Shown here one piece after another: positions 36,754 through 45,307 of a stretch of 64,000 bases of DNA. Where the stretch lies: positions 124,001 through 188,000 of the forward strand of contig JAAHHJ010000015.1 in the NCBI GenBank assembly GCA_010692425.1, given 5' to 3'. Numbering within the stretch: the first letter of the stretch is position 1; the number at the start of each line of letters is the position of its first letter. Made by a program: the position numbers and the translations under genes. The notes under the pieces are model-generated. The model had not been told where the DNA came from. It worked only from the letters and a program-made list of their open reading frames with translations, and ran no database searches. This DNA is from Symploca sp. SIO3C6. GTDB taxonomy: Bacteria; Cyanobacteriota; Cyanobacteriia; Cyanobacteriales; Coleofasciculaceae.

Positions 36754-37561
36754 AGATGTTACCAAACGATTACGTTACTTCACCTATCAATTTATGGAGG
36801 AACCAGATTTTACAGATGAGCAGAACTATCATTTAGACAGACGACATCGTCACAACAGACTACTTCACACTCCCGGCATTGCTGAGGGATTAGAGGTGAA
36901 AAAAACCGATGCCAAAAAAGTTAAAGTTTCTCCCGGCACCGCTATTGATAGCAACGGCCAGGAAATTGTTCAACCGGAAGAATATTCTCTTGATTTGAGT
37001 AATGGAACGACATATCCTCCTAATTCTGAGGTTAACATTACAATCAAGTACAACGAAAAATTAAGTGACCGCCAAGATCCTGAAAAAGAGAATACAGAGA
37101 CTAGAATTACAGAGGAACCCAGTATTGAAGCTACTACTGAAACTCCTCCAACTGACGGTACTGTGATTCGCTTAGCCAAATTCAAACTCGACCAAAATGG
37201 CAATGTACCAGGTATTGTTGGCGCTCAGTTTGATGGTGGCTTTCGTCAAGGTGTTGGTTCAGTTTTAGCAGATAATGCTGTTTCTATCAGTAAGCTCAAA
37301 AAAGAACTTCGTATAGATGAAAGCACTACTCTTGGCCCAGGGGCAACCCATAATGTGTTAGCCTTCGAGACTTCTAGAGATAAACCCAACAGTGCCTTTC
37401 TATTAGTCTATGCCTATTCAATTACAGATGGAGCAAGATTCAGGTGGGAACAAGCTTATGAAACACAAGGAGGGTCGGTAAGGCAAATTGTAACCTTTAG
37501 AAGTGAAACAGGTCAAACAATCGAGATTGTATACAAAATTTATGCTGTGCTTGAAAATTAA
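36746..37561 (+). CDS. Fibre-associated eCIS protein of unknown fold
   Basis: 271 residues: RLRYFTYQFMEEPDFTDEQN, YHLDRRHRHNRLLHTPGIAE, VKVSPGTAIDSNGQEIVQPE, TPPTDGTVIRLAKFKLDQNG. Proteins with this HxxRxHNRxLH...SPGxAID start are found between the gpI-like gene and the fibres of eCIS and phage-tail-like loci, and probably attach or form a short fibre. The C-terminal ~90 residues look like a beta-sandwich. The precise role is unknown. Confidence 0.65.
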   Translation: MLEDVTKRLRYFTYQFMEEPDFTDEQNYHLDRRHRHNRLLHTPGIAEGLEVKKTDAKKVKVSPGTAIDSNGQEIVQPEEYSLDLSNGTTYPPNSEVNITIKYNEKLSDRQDPEKENTETRITEEPSIEATTETPPTDGTVIRLAKFKLDQNGNVPGIVGAQFDGGFRQGVGSVLADNAVSISKLKKELRIDESTTLGPGATHNVLAFETSRDKPNSAFLLVYAYSITDGARFRWEQAYETQGGSVRQIVTFRSETGQTIEIVYKIYAVLEN

Positions 37562-37607
37562 ACAGTAATTACTGTTTACAGTTTAATCTTATTGGAATTT
37601 GATAATC

Positions 37608-37829
37608 ATGAAAATTTTTATTAAATTCAATTCTGAAGGAAAAATTATTTCGATTTCTAAACTTAGATTTATGCCGGAAGGGATGGAGCATCCTTATGGC
37701 ATCCTAGAAGAAAACGAAGACGTCATAGAAGTTCCGTTAACAGAAGAATTGATGCAGATTGAAACTGTGGAGCTTCACGATACTTATCAGATAGATATAG
37801 AAACAAAGCAGTTGGTTAAGAAAACGTAG
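37608..37829 (+). CDS. Small hypothetical protein in the eCIS fibre region
   Basis: 73 residues from ATG 37608 (MKIFIKFNSEGKIISISKL), acidic in the middle (LEENEDVIEVPLTEELMQ), ending DTYQIDIETKQLVKKT. No family recognised. It resembles short phage proteins encoded beside tail fibres in size and in its N-terminal strand-turn-strand pattern only. 47 bases from the previous gene and 61 before the fibre, so it is part of the operon. Confidence 0.55.
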   Translation: MKIFIKFNSEGKIISISKLRFMPEGMEHPYGILEENEDVIEVPLTEELMQIETVELHDTYQIDIETKQLVKKT

Positions 37830-37890
37830 TTTTTAAAAAGGTTAAATTTCATCCAAATATTATTTTTGAACCTCAAAAGGAGTAAAAAAT

Positions 37891-39714
37891 ATGCCTGTTG
37901 AAGCTAAAGATGGTCTTCGATTTATCCTAACTCCAAGCGACGATTTAATCGATCCGTTCGTAAGTCAAGTAGAATGGCCGCGACTTTCTTGTTCGCAAGC
38001 CAATCAACTGGCTCTCGAATTTGGAGATTTGAGGGTTGACGGTAAAGTGGGTATCGGCACTAACGCGCCTACGGAAAAATTAGAGGTAGCAGGTAAAGTA
38101 AAGACAACAGACTTAGATGTCAGTGGTGTGATTGCCACCAATCAACTCAATGTAACTGGGAGTGTCAATTCACCTCTAAATATAGATAGTAACTTGACAG
38201 TTAACGGTGTAATTACCACCAATCAATTAAGTATTACTGGTAGTGTTACTACACCACTAAAACTAGACGATAGTCTAAGTATTAGTGGAAACGTAGGTAT
38301 TGGCACAGCAACTACACCCACCGAAAAATTAGAGGTAGCGGGTAAAGTTAAAGCAATAGATTTAGATATCAGTGGTGCGATCGCCACCAATCAACTTAGT
38401 GTAATAGGTAGTGTGACTACACCTCTAACCATTGAGAGCAATTTGACGGTTAACGGTGCAATTACCACTAATCAAGTTAATGTCACTGGTACAGCTACCG
38501 CAGGCAAATTTATCGGAGATGGCTCAGAATTAACTGGAATCAACACTAGTAAGTGGTCGGAGGGAAGTAGTAATCAGATTTACTATAATAGCGGAAATGT
38601 TGGTATTGGTATTACCAATCCACTAGATAAATTAGATATAAATGGAGATCTCAGACTCCGAGGAAGTGATATCAAAGATACAGGTGGAACTTCGAGAATT
38701 TCCCTTTACGATAATGGTAATTTATATTTCAGAGAAGATGGAGGTTCAGTAACTTTAGCTATCACCAAAGACGGCACAATTGGCATCGGTACAACTAATC
38801 CAACATCCGGGTCAAAGTTAGATCTTAGAGGTAATCTCTACGTTGGTGGTAAGGCAGCGATCGCTTCCAACAACTATTGGCATAGAGCGCAATCAACTGT
38901 AGACAATCGCTATGGTTATTTTGAAGTCAGAAGAAAAACAAGTAATCGCCGTGGTTGTTATTTTGGATATGGTTCTCCTGGAAAATACATTGATTTGAGA
39001 TTGGAAGATGGAAATTCTCTTGCTATTACGGGAGGTAATGTTGGGATTGGAACTAAGAATCCAAGAACACCTTTACATCTCTATTCACGCAATGATCCAA
39101 CAATTTTACGCATCCAATCTTCCGATGCTTTTGGTGCTGGTAGAATAGAATTTTGGAGCGATCCTCAAGGAGCAACTAATGAGTGGCGACCAGGATTTAT
39201 TCAATCAACAGACCGAGGAGGATTTACAGGCGGATTAGCCTTTTTTGTAAATGGTAGTGGCTTTAGTCGGAAGACATCTGCCGTAGAAGTGATGCGGATT
39301 GAAAATGGTAGTGTCAACATCAAAGGCAGATTGTTTGTGACTAATATTCCCTACGGTGATCGCCGTAACATGCAGTGGGATAGTTCCAGCAAGCTGTTAT
39401 ACCACGACAACTCATCTCGCAAAACTAAGGAAAATATTCAGTCTTTAGAAGACGATTTTTCCAAAGTATTACAAGTTGAACCTAAAACTTATACACGGCC
39501 TGGTAATTCTGAACACAGGGAAATCGGCTATATCGCCGAGGAGTTTCATGATTTAGGTCTAAACAAGCTGGTTTACTACGATGAGGATGGTTCACCAGGA
39601 GCTATCAACTATCGAAAAATCAGTATGTACCTTGTTGAAATTGTCAAAGATTTGAACTGCAAGATTGAGGAATACGAAGACAGAATTAAACAGCTTGAAC
39701 AGCAAATGTCATGA
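37891..39714 (+). CDS. Tail fibre protein with C-terminal S74-type intramolecular chaperone domain
   Basis: 607 residues. N-terminus MPVEAKDGLRFILTPSDDLI, DPFVSQVEWPRLSCSQANQL (shared with the fibre at 40013). It is followed by repeats of GIGTxxPTEKLEVAGKVK, LDVSGVIATNQLNVTGSV type, then GNVGIG-marked beta-helix segments. The C-terminal ~110 residues are a peptidase S74-like chaperone (SRKTKENIQSLEDDFSKVL, EIGYIAEEFHDLGLNKLVYY, YRKISMYLVEIVKDL) and a coiled coil. In this family the chaperone trimerises the fibre and cuts itself off at a Ser-Lys dyad; Ser and Lys five residues apart are present in SSRKTKENI. Strong Shine-Dalgarno AAGGAG. Confidence 0.88.
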   Translation: MPVEAKDGLRFILTPSDDLIDPFVSQVEWPRLSCSQANQLALEFGDLRVDGKVGIGTNAPTEKLEVAGKVKTTDLDVSGVIATNQLNVTGSVNSPLNIDSNLTVNGVITTNQLSITGSVTTPLKLDDSLSISGNVGIGTATTPTEKLEVAGKVKAIDLDISGAIATNQLSVIGSVTTPLTIESNLTVNGAITTNQVNVTGTATAGKFIGDGSELTGINTSKWSEGSSNQIYYNSGNVGIGITNPLDKLDINGDLRLRGSDIKDTGGTSRISLYDNGNLYFREDGGSVTLAITKDGTIGIGTTNPTSGSKLDLRGNLYVGGKAAIASNNYWHRAQSTVDNRYGYFEVRRKTSNRRGCYFGYGSPGKYIDLRLEDGNSLAITGGNVGIGTKNPRTPLHLYSRNDPTILRIQSSDAFGAGRIEFWSDPQGATNEWRPGFIQSTDRGGFTGGLAFFVNGSGFSRKTSAVEVMRIENGSVNIKGRLFVTNIPYGDRRNMQWDSSSKLLYHDNSSRKTKENIQSLEDDFSKVLQVEPKTYTRPGNSEHREIGYIAEEFHDLGLNKLVYYDEDGSPGAINYRKISMYLVEIVKDLNCKIEEYEDRIKQLEQQMS

Positions 39715-39965
39715 CAACCATGGAGGCTAAAATGAAAGAGCACTTGGAACAACGTTTAACTGAACTCAAATTGGAGTTTGAATCGGGACAAAAAATGTTG
39801 GTAGAGCTAGAAGCTAAACAAACTCACCTCCAACAGACTTTATTACGGATTAGTGGGGCAATTCAAGTCTTAGAAGAAATGCTAGTTCAAACACAAACTC
39901 CAGTAGAAGGTAATTCCCATATTTCTTCTGATTTAGAACCAGTTATTGCTCAACTGAAAGAATAA
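39711..39965 (+). CDS. Small coiled-coil protein between the two fibres
   Basis: 84 residues from ATG 39711 (overlapping the fibre stop by 4 bases) or 81 from ATG 39720. Strong heptad pattern throughout: LEQRLTELKLEFESGQKMLV, ELEAKQTHLQQTLLRISGAI, QVLEEMLVQTQTPVEG. No family recognised. Coupled translation with the fibre suggests a fibre-assembly chaperone or trimerisation partner (inference). Confidence 0.65.
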   Translation: MTTMEAKMKEHLEQRLTELKLEFESGQKMLVELEAKQTHLQQTLLRISGAIQVLEEMLVQTQTPVEGNSHISSDLEPVIAQLKE

Positions 39966-40012
39966 GTTCAATTCATTTCTGTCTAAGCCAACCTGATGAG
40001 AGAAAAATAATT

Positions 40013-40936
40013 ATGCCTGTTGAAGCTAATGATGGTCTTCGGTTTATCCTAATTCCAAGAGATGATTTAATCGATCCATTTGATAATCAAACTAAATGGC
40101 CTAGACTATCGTGTTCGCAAGCTAATCAGCTCGCTCTTGAATTTGGAGATTTGAGTGTTGATGGCAAAGTAGGGATCGGGACAACAACACCCACTGAAAA
40201 ACTAGAAGTCAAAGGTAAAGTTAAGGCAACCGATTTGGATGTGAGTGGTGCAATTACCACTCATAAACTCAGAGTGAGTGGTAGTGTAACCACACCGTTA
40301 ACGATTGATAATAAGTTAGAGGTCAAGGTACCAGATGAAAAAGACCCCAATTGGATTAGTGGCTTAAGCATTCATTCAAACAAAGGTGCTTTAGCAGTAG
40401 AATTAAGAGCCACCACAGATGGTTTTCTTTTCAATACAGGTGATAAGGATGGTCAACAGGCTTTTTATATACATCAACAAGGTAATATTGGCGTTGGTAT
40501 GATCAAGCCAACAGCCAAATTACATGTCAATGGTGACGTGCGGGTAAACGGGAAGATATTTGTCAAGACTATTCCTGTTGGCGATAAGCGAAATCTTCAG
40601 TGGGATAGTTCTAGCGAGCAATTTTACCAAGATACATCCTCGCAAACAACAAAGGAAAACATTGCACCTCTAGAAGATGATTTCACCAAGATTTTGCAAG
40701 TAGCACCGAAAACCTACACTCGTCCCGGCGATGCCAAACACTGGGAAATCGGATACTTGGCTGAAGAATTTCATGAACTGGGTTTACACAAACTTGTTTA
40801 CTATGATGAAAACGACTCGCCTGAAGCAATCAATTACCGAAAAGTGAGCATGTATTTGGTAGAAGTTGTCAAAGAACTTGAGAAGAAGCTCCAACAACAT
40901 GAACAAAAGCTTAACCAATTAGGAAATTCTGACTAG
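40013..40936 (+). CDS. Second tail fibre protein with S74-type chaperone domain
   Basis: 307 residues, a short paralogue of the fibre at 37891. Conserved N-terminal attachment region (MPVEANDGLRFILIPRDDLI, DPFDNQTKWPRLSCSQANQL), one GIGTTTPTEKLEVKGKVK repeat, a distinct middle (GLSIHSNKGALAVELRATTD), and the same C-terminal chaperone (TTKENIAPLEDDFTKILQVA, EIGYLAEEFHELGLHKLVYY). Same attachment and end with different middle indicates two receptor-binding specificities on one particle. The Ser-Lys pair is present in SSQTTKENI. Confidence 0.87.
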   Translation: MPVEANDGLRFILIPRDDLIDPFDNQTKWPRLSCSQANQLALEFGDLSVDGKVGIGTTTPTEKLEVKGKVKATDLDVSGAITTHKLRVSGSVTTPLTIDNKLEVKVPDEKDPNWISGLSIHSNKGALAVELRATTDGFLFNTGDKDGQQAFYIHQQGNIGVGMIKPTAKLHVNGDVRVNGKIFVKTIPVGDKRNLQWDSSSEQFYQDTSSQTTKENIAPLEDDFTKILQVAPKTYTRPGDAKHWEIGYLAEEFHELGLHKLVYYDENDSPEAINYRKVSMYLVEVVKELEKKLQQHEQKLNQLGNSD

Positions 40937-40966
40937 TAAGGATTTAACCCATATTCATAGTAGGCG

Positions 40967-43900
40967 GTGAACTCAATGGGCAATCAACGGGCAACCCAAA
41001 CCAAAACAACCGAAGCAACCTCGCACAGAAAAACAGCAACCATCGCTAAACCCTCTGTAGCAACTCGTACCCCGGTTCACCCCCTGCTACAATTGCAACA
41101 AAGAATTGGCAATAATGCCGTCAATCACTTCATCCAAACTAAACTCAAAGTTGGCAAACCCAACGATATCTATGAACAGGAAGCCAATCGGGTTGCAGAT
41201 TCTGTGATGCGGATGCCAACACCACAGGTACAACCTCAAGAAGAAGAGGAAGAAGCCCTTCAAACCCAACCCCAGGCAATTACTCCCCTAATTCAGCAAC
41301 AAGCTGAAGAGGAAGAAGAGACAGCTCAAACCCTCCAGCGTCAAACTGATGAGGAGGAAGAAGCTGTGCAAATGCTCCAACCTCAACCCAATGAGGAAGA
41401 AGAAACAGCCCAAACCCTCCAAACTCAACCTGAAGAAGAAGAGTTTCAAGCCAAAGCAGTTTCTAGTGAAACCCCAGAAATTGATCACCGTTTAGAAAGC
41501 CAGATTCAGTCTGTTAGAGGCAGTGGACAACCTTTAGCAGCATCCGTCCGTACCTTCATGGAACCACGCTTTGGCTACGATTTCAGTAGCGTCAAGGTAC
41601 ATAACGATTCCCAAGCTGCCCATTTCTCCCGCTCTCTCAATGCTCAAGCCTTTACAATTGGTAGGGATATCTTCTTTGATACAGGTCGTTACGAGCCGAA
41701 TACAACCTCAGGACAGCATCTGTTGGCTCACGAACTAACCCATACGGTTCAACAACAACCCCAAGCATCCCGGATGGTGGTGCAGCGTCGGGAAACAACT
41801 CCCTCCAACTCACCTAGAACCTCAGCTGCTATTGCCAGTCCTCCTCGCCCTTCACCTGCACCCAGTCCCCCAGTTACAGCAGCTAAATCAATAGTAGCCG
41901 TTTCTGATCAAACCGAGTCGCCAACCTCACCAGCCCCTGGGCTTGAGTCTTCGGCTACACAACCCCAGGCAGACTCAGAACCTCCAGAGCAAAAAACACC
42001 AGCAACAGCTAAAGGCAAGAAGGAAAAAGCCACAGAGGCTAAAGCGGAAAAAGCAGATACCAGTCAAAAATCTCCCACATCTCCTCAACAAGATCCAGCA
42101 TTCCAAGCTGTTGTTAAGAAAGCCAAAGCAGTTGCCACCCAACAGCGTAGTCATGCTCCTGCTACAGTTAAATCTCAACAAGCCCAAGCCGCAGCCCAAA
42201 GTCCTGCCAGTGAAATAGAGAGCAAGGCACAAGCTAATCAAGTCGGCGAAATGGAGCAGGCGGAAACACCAGCCTTCGATGCTGCTGCCTTTAAAGCGGC
42301 ATTGAACAAGCGCATTGCTGATATTGCTCCTAAGACTTTAAAAGAAGCCGACGAATTTAAGGAGAATAATCAGCTAGACTCCATTAAGCAGGAAACCACT
42401 GGAAAAGTCAAGCAGGAAAAAGCAGCCTCTCAAGCCCCTCTGCAAGAGAAAACTGAAGCCTCTCCTGATACCAGTAGCATTGAACCAAAATCCTTCACCC
42501 CCTTACCTCCAGCCGATGCCGGGAAGAAACCCCCTAAGTTAGGGGCAAAACAGGCTGTTCCTAAGTCGAAGTTGCCAACTGAAGTGGAAGCGCCTTTGCA
42601 AGCAGAAAGCGATTCCCTAGAACAACAGATGGTGGATGCTGACATTGACAAACAGCAATTAGTCAACTCTAACCAACCCGAATTCCTAACGGCGCTAGAA
42701 GCAACACAACAGGCTCAAACTCATGCAGCCCAAGCCCCCCAAGCCTATCGCCAATTGGAAGGAGAACAACTTTCTCAAGCCCAAGCCGAAGCGGCAACCA
42801 ATGCTCAAGCCCAAACTCAAGCCATGCACGGAGTCAGGGGCCAACTGCTCAATCAGGTTGAAGGTGAACAAGTTGGCACCAAGAGTAAGGATGAGCAAGC
42901 GCGAGCAAAGGTTGCCAGCGATATTCAGAAAATTTATAACAAAACTAAGACTAATGTTGAGACAATCCTCAGTGATTTAGATAGCAAAGTTGAAACTGCT
43001 TTTGATACAGGTGCGGCTAAAGCTCAACAGGCCTTTGAAGATTACGTTGACCGACTTATGAAGGCTTATAAGAGAAGGCGTTATGGTCAAATTGGTGGTA
43101 GCGTACTTTGGGCGAAAGATAAACTATTGGGCTTGCCTTCGGAGGTTAATAACTTTTACGTGGCAGGGCGACGGCGTTTCCTTCAGGATATGGATACTGT
43201 CATCGACAAAGTGGTGACAATTGTTGGCAAGGAACTGACGAAGGCAAAATCAGAAATTACTAAAGGCAAGCAGGAAATACAGGATTATGTAGCTAAACTG
43301 CCGGAAAACTTGCAAACAGTTGGTCAAGAAGCTGCCGCAAATATTCAAAGTAAATTTGACAATCTCGAACAAAGCGTTAACAGCAAGCAAGATGAATTAA
43401 TTAGCACCCTTGCCCAGAAATATCAGGAGAATCTGAAGGCAGTTGATAGTCGCATTGAGGAGATGAAAGCGGCTAACCAAGGTTTGGTAGATAAGGCAGT
43501 TGGGGCAATCAAAGGGGTGATTGCAACCATCGGCAAGATCAAAGCCATGTTTGCGGAGGTTTTCGCCCGCATTTCAGCAGTGATTGGGTTAATTTTAAAA
43601 GACCCGATTGGCTTCTTCAAGAATCTAATTACGGGGCTCAAGCAGGGCTTTAACAACTTCGTCAGTAATATCGCTAAGCACTTGCAGGCTGGACTGATTA
43701 TGTGGTTAACCGGAACCCTCGGACCAGTGGGCATCCAAATTCCCGATGACCTCTTCAGCCTCAAGGGTATTTTTAGCTTGGTAACGCAAGTTTTAGGGCT
43801 AACTTGGGATTACATTCGTAAGCAAGCAGTGAAGCTTTTTGGCGAAAAAGTCGTTGCCGCCATGGAGAAAAGTGTCGAGATCTTTCAGGTAATTCAACGG

Positions 43901-45286
43901 GAAGGCCCGGCGGGTTTATGGGAATACATCAAAGAGCAATTCTCCAATCTCAAAGAGATGGTGATCGACCAAATTAAAGATATGGTCAGTGTCGAAATTA
44001 TCAAAGCTGGCGTGAAGTGGATTTTGAGTCTGCTCAATCCAGTTGCTGCGTTTATCAAGGCGGCGATGGGAATTTATAACATTGTGATGTTTTTTGTAGA
44101 ACGTGCGGCTCAAATCGCTGATTTCTTCAATTCGATTATTGATGCAGTTGCTGCCATTGCTAAAGGGGCAGTCAGTGGTGCTGCTCAACTGGTTGAAAAG
44201 GCTCTAGCCAAGTCGATTCCTTTGATTATTGGCATGCTGGCTGCGTTATTGGGTATCAGCGGTATTGCTAAGAAGGTTCAGGGTATTATTGAGCGGATTC
44301 GCAAACGCATTGATCAGGCGATTAACAAGTTACTAAAGAAGGCAAGGATGCTGTTTGGGAAGTTGGCAAAAACCGGGAAAAAGGCAATTGCTAGAGTTCT
44401 CAAATTCTTTGGTGTAAAAACAAAGTTTAAAACTGATACTGGTGAATTCCATTCTCTCTACTACAAAACTAAAAACGGTCAGCCAGTATTAATGATCTCT
44501 AGCACACCCAAATCAATCCAAGATTTTCTGAGTTTTTATGTCAAGGAATATGGAATTTCCAGCAATTCTCAGAAGGGTAAAACTATTGAAGACATCAACG
44601 CCTTTATTAAACAAGAGGTAGTTCCTTTAAGCAACAAGCTTTCAAGAACTAAGAAAGACAAGAAGCCTAAAATACAACAACAGCTCTTAGAGAAAAATGT
44701 AATACTCTCTGCCAAGTTAAAAGTCTTACTGAATAGAGATCAAGAGATTGGGATTCTGATTAAAAGTTATTTATTAGAAGGATTGACAGGTACTTTCCAT
44801 AGCATACCCAAGCCAGTAAATGATATCTTGACACCTGATCATCAACCTCAAGCAGCCATATTAGAATGGTCTGCCAAGCAGCCCTACTTTGGAAAAAATA
44901 GTAATATGGCTAAACAAGCAGCAGGAAGAGCAAGTAAAGGATATGCGATTAATCTCCATGAAATTCGGCATGGGCTTGGCAGAACTTATGCTTCCAAGGG
45001 AAACAAGACTAAGCAAGTCTTTATTAAAAATGCAAAACTTAAGCTGAAAGGTATTACCAAGAATCAGGAAAAAAGAAATATTGTCGTGAACCTGATCAAG
45101 AATGAACTGAAAGCAGATGTGGAGGCGATGAAGTCAGTTCTGAAGGATAAAAATGCATGGTCTGATATTCACGATCTTGATATCAGTCAAAAAGAAAAAG
45201 ACAACCTAATGAACACAATTAAGAAAAACATTCGCAGTGGAGAAGATCAACTTCTTGCTCAGGATCTCGAAAGTTTAAAGAAGTAG
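40967..45286 (+). CDS. DUF4157 (eCIS core domain) effector with variable C-terminal domain
   Basis: 1439 residues from GTG 40967, or 1436 from ATG 40976. Order: acidic repeats of EEEETAQTLQ type (~85-165); DUF4157 with a zinc-protease-like HELTH (residues 255-259; LAHELTHTVQQQ); a long Pro/Ala/Gln-rich and coiled-coil region (~290-880); amphipathic hydrophobic segments (~880-1145; AAMGIYNIVMFFVERAAQIA, LIIGMLAALLGISGIAKKV) shared by many DUF4157 cargo proteins; a pre-toxin segment (GEFHSLYYKTKNG, LMISSTPKSIQDFL); and a C-terminal domain from ~1190 with TPDHQPQ (His 1292) and INLHEIRHGLGRTY (His 1331, His 1335). The spaced His/Asp/Arg suggests an HNH-like nuclease, but this is inference. DUF4157 proteins are recognised as eCIS-associated cargo. 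Confidence 0.85.
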   Translation: MNSMGNQRATQTKTTEATSHRKTATIAKPSVATRTPVHPLLQLQQRIGNNAVNHFIQTKLKVGKPNDIYEQEANRVADSVMRMPTPQVQPQEEEEEALQTQPQAITPLIQQQAEEEEETAQTLQRQTDEEEEAVQMLQPQPNEEEETAQTLQTQPEEEEFQAKAVSSETPEIDHRLESQIQSVRGSGQPLAASVRTFMEPRFGYDFSSVKVHNDSQAAHFSRSLNAQAFTIGRDIFFDTGRYEPNTTSGQHLLAHELTHTVQQQPQASRMVVQRRETTPSNSPRTSAAIASPPRPSPAPSPPVTAAKSIVAVSDQTESPTSPAPGLESSATQPQADSEPPEQKTPATAKGKKEKATEAKAEKADTSQKSPTSPQQDPAFQAVVKKAKAVATQQRSHAPATVKSQQAQAAAQSPASEIESKAQANQVGEMEQAETPAFDAAAFKAALNKRIADIAPKTLKEADEFKENNQLDSIKQETTGKVKQEKAASQAPLQEKTEASPDTSSIEPKSFTPLPPADAGKKPPKLGAKQAVPKSKLPTEVEAPLQAESDSLEQQMVDADIDKQQLVNSNQPEFLTALEATQQAQTHAAQAPQAYRQLEGEQLSQAQAEAATNAQAQTQAMHGVRGQLLNQVEGEQVGTKSKDEQARAKVASDIQKIYNKTKTNVETILSDLDSKVETAFDTGAAKAQQAFEDYVDRLMKAYKRRRYGQIGGSVLWAKDKLLGLPSEVNNFYVAGRRRFLQDMDTVIDKVVTIVGKELTKAKSEITKGKQEIQDYVAKLPENLQTVGQEAAANIQSKFDNLEQSVNSKQDELISTLAQKYQENLKAVDSRIEEMKAANQGLVDKAVGAIKGVIATIGKIKAMFAEVFARISAVIGLILKDPIGFFKNLITGLKQGFNNFVSNIAKHLQAGLIMWLTGTLGPVGIQIPDDLFSLKGIFSLVTQVLGLTWDYIRKQAVKLFGEKVVAAMEKSVEIFQVIQREGPAGLWEYIKEQFSNLKEMVIDQIKDMVSVEIIKAGVKWILSLLNPVAAFIKAAMGIYNIVMFFVERAAQIADFFNSIIDAVAAIAKGAVSGAAQLVEKALAKSIPLIIGMLAALLGISGIAKKVQGIIERIRKRIDQAINKLLKKARMLFGKLAKTGKKAIARVLKFFGVKTKFKTDTGEFHSLYYKTKNGQPVLMISSTPKSIQDFLSFYVKEYGISSNSQKGKTIEDINAFIKQEVVPLSNKLSRTKKDKKPKIQQQLLEKNVILSAKLKVLLNRDQEIGILIKSYLLEGLTGTFHSIPKPVNDILTPDHQPQAAILEWSAKQPYFGKNSNMAKQAAGRASKGYAINLHEIRHGLGRTYASKGNKTKQVFIKNAKLKLKGITKNQEKRNIVVNLIKNELKADVEAMKSVLKDKNAWSDIHDLDISQKEKDNLMNTIKKNIRSGEDQLLAQDLESLKK

Positions 45287-45307
45287 TTGTCATGACAACT
45301 TAAAACA

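Noticed and set aside
41975..42898. Several Leu/Cys-rich open frames opposite the DUF4157 gene
   Set aside because: They are mirror images of the Gln/Lys/Ala-rich repeats of the real gene on the + strand; no start signals or family matches.
40967..45286. DUF4157 HELTH motif read as an active metalloprotease as the main function
   Set aside because: The motif is a zinc-protease signature, but in eCIS cargo the domain is thought to act in loading or processing; the variable C-terminal domain is the better candidate for the toxic activity. Not excluded.
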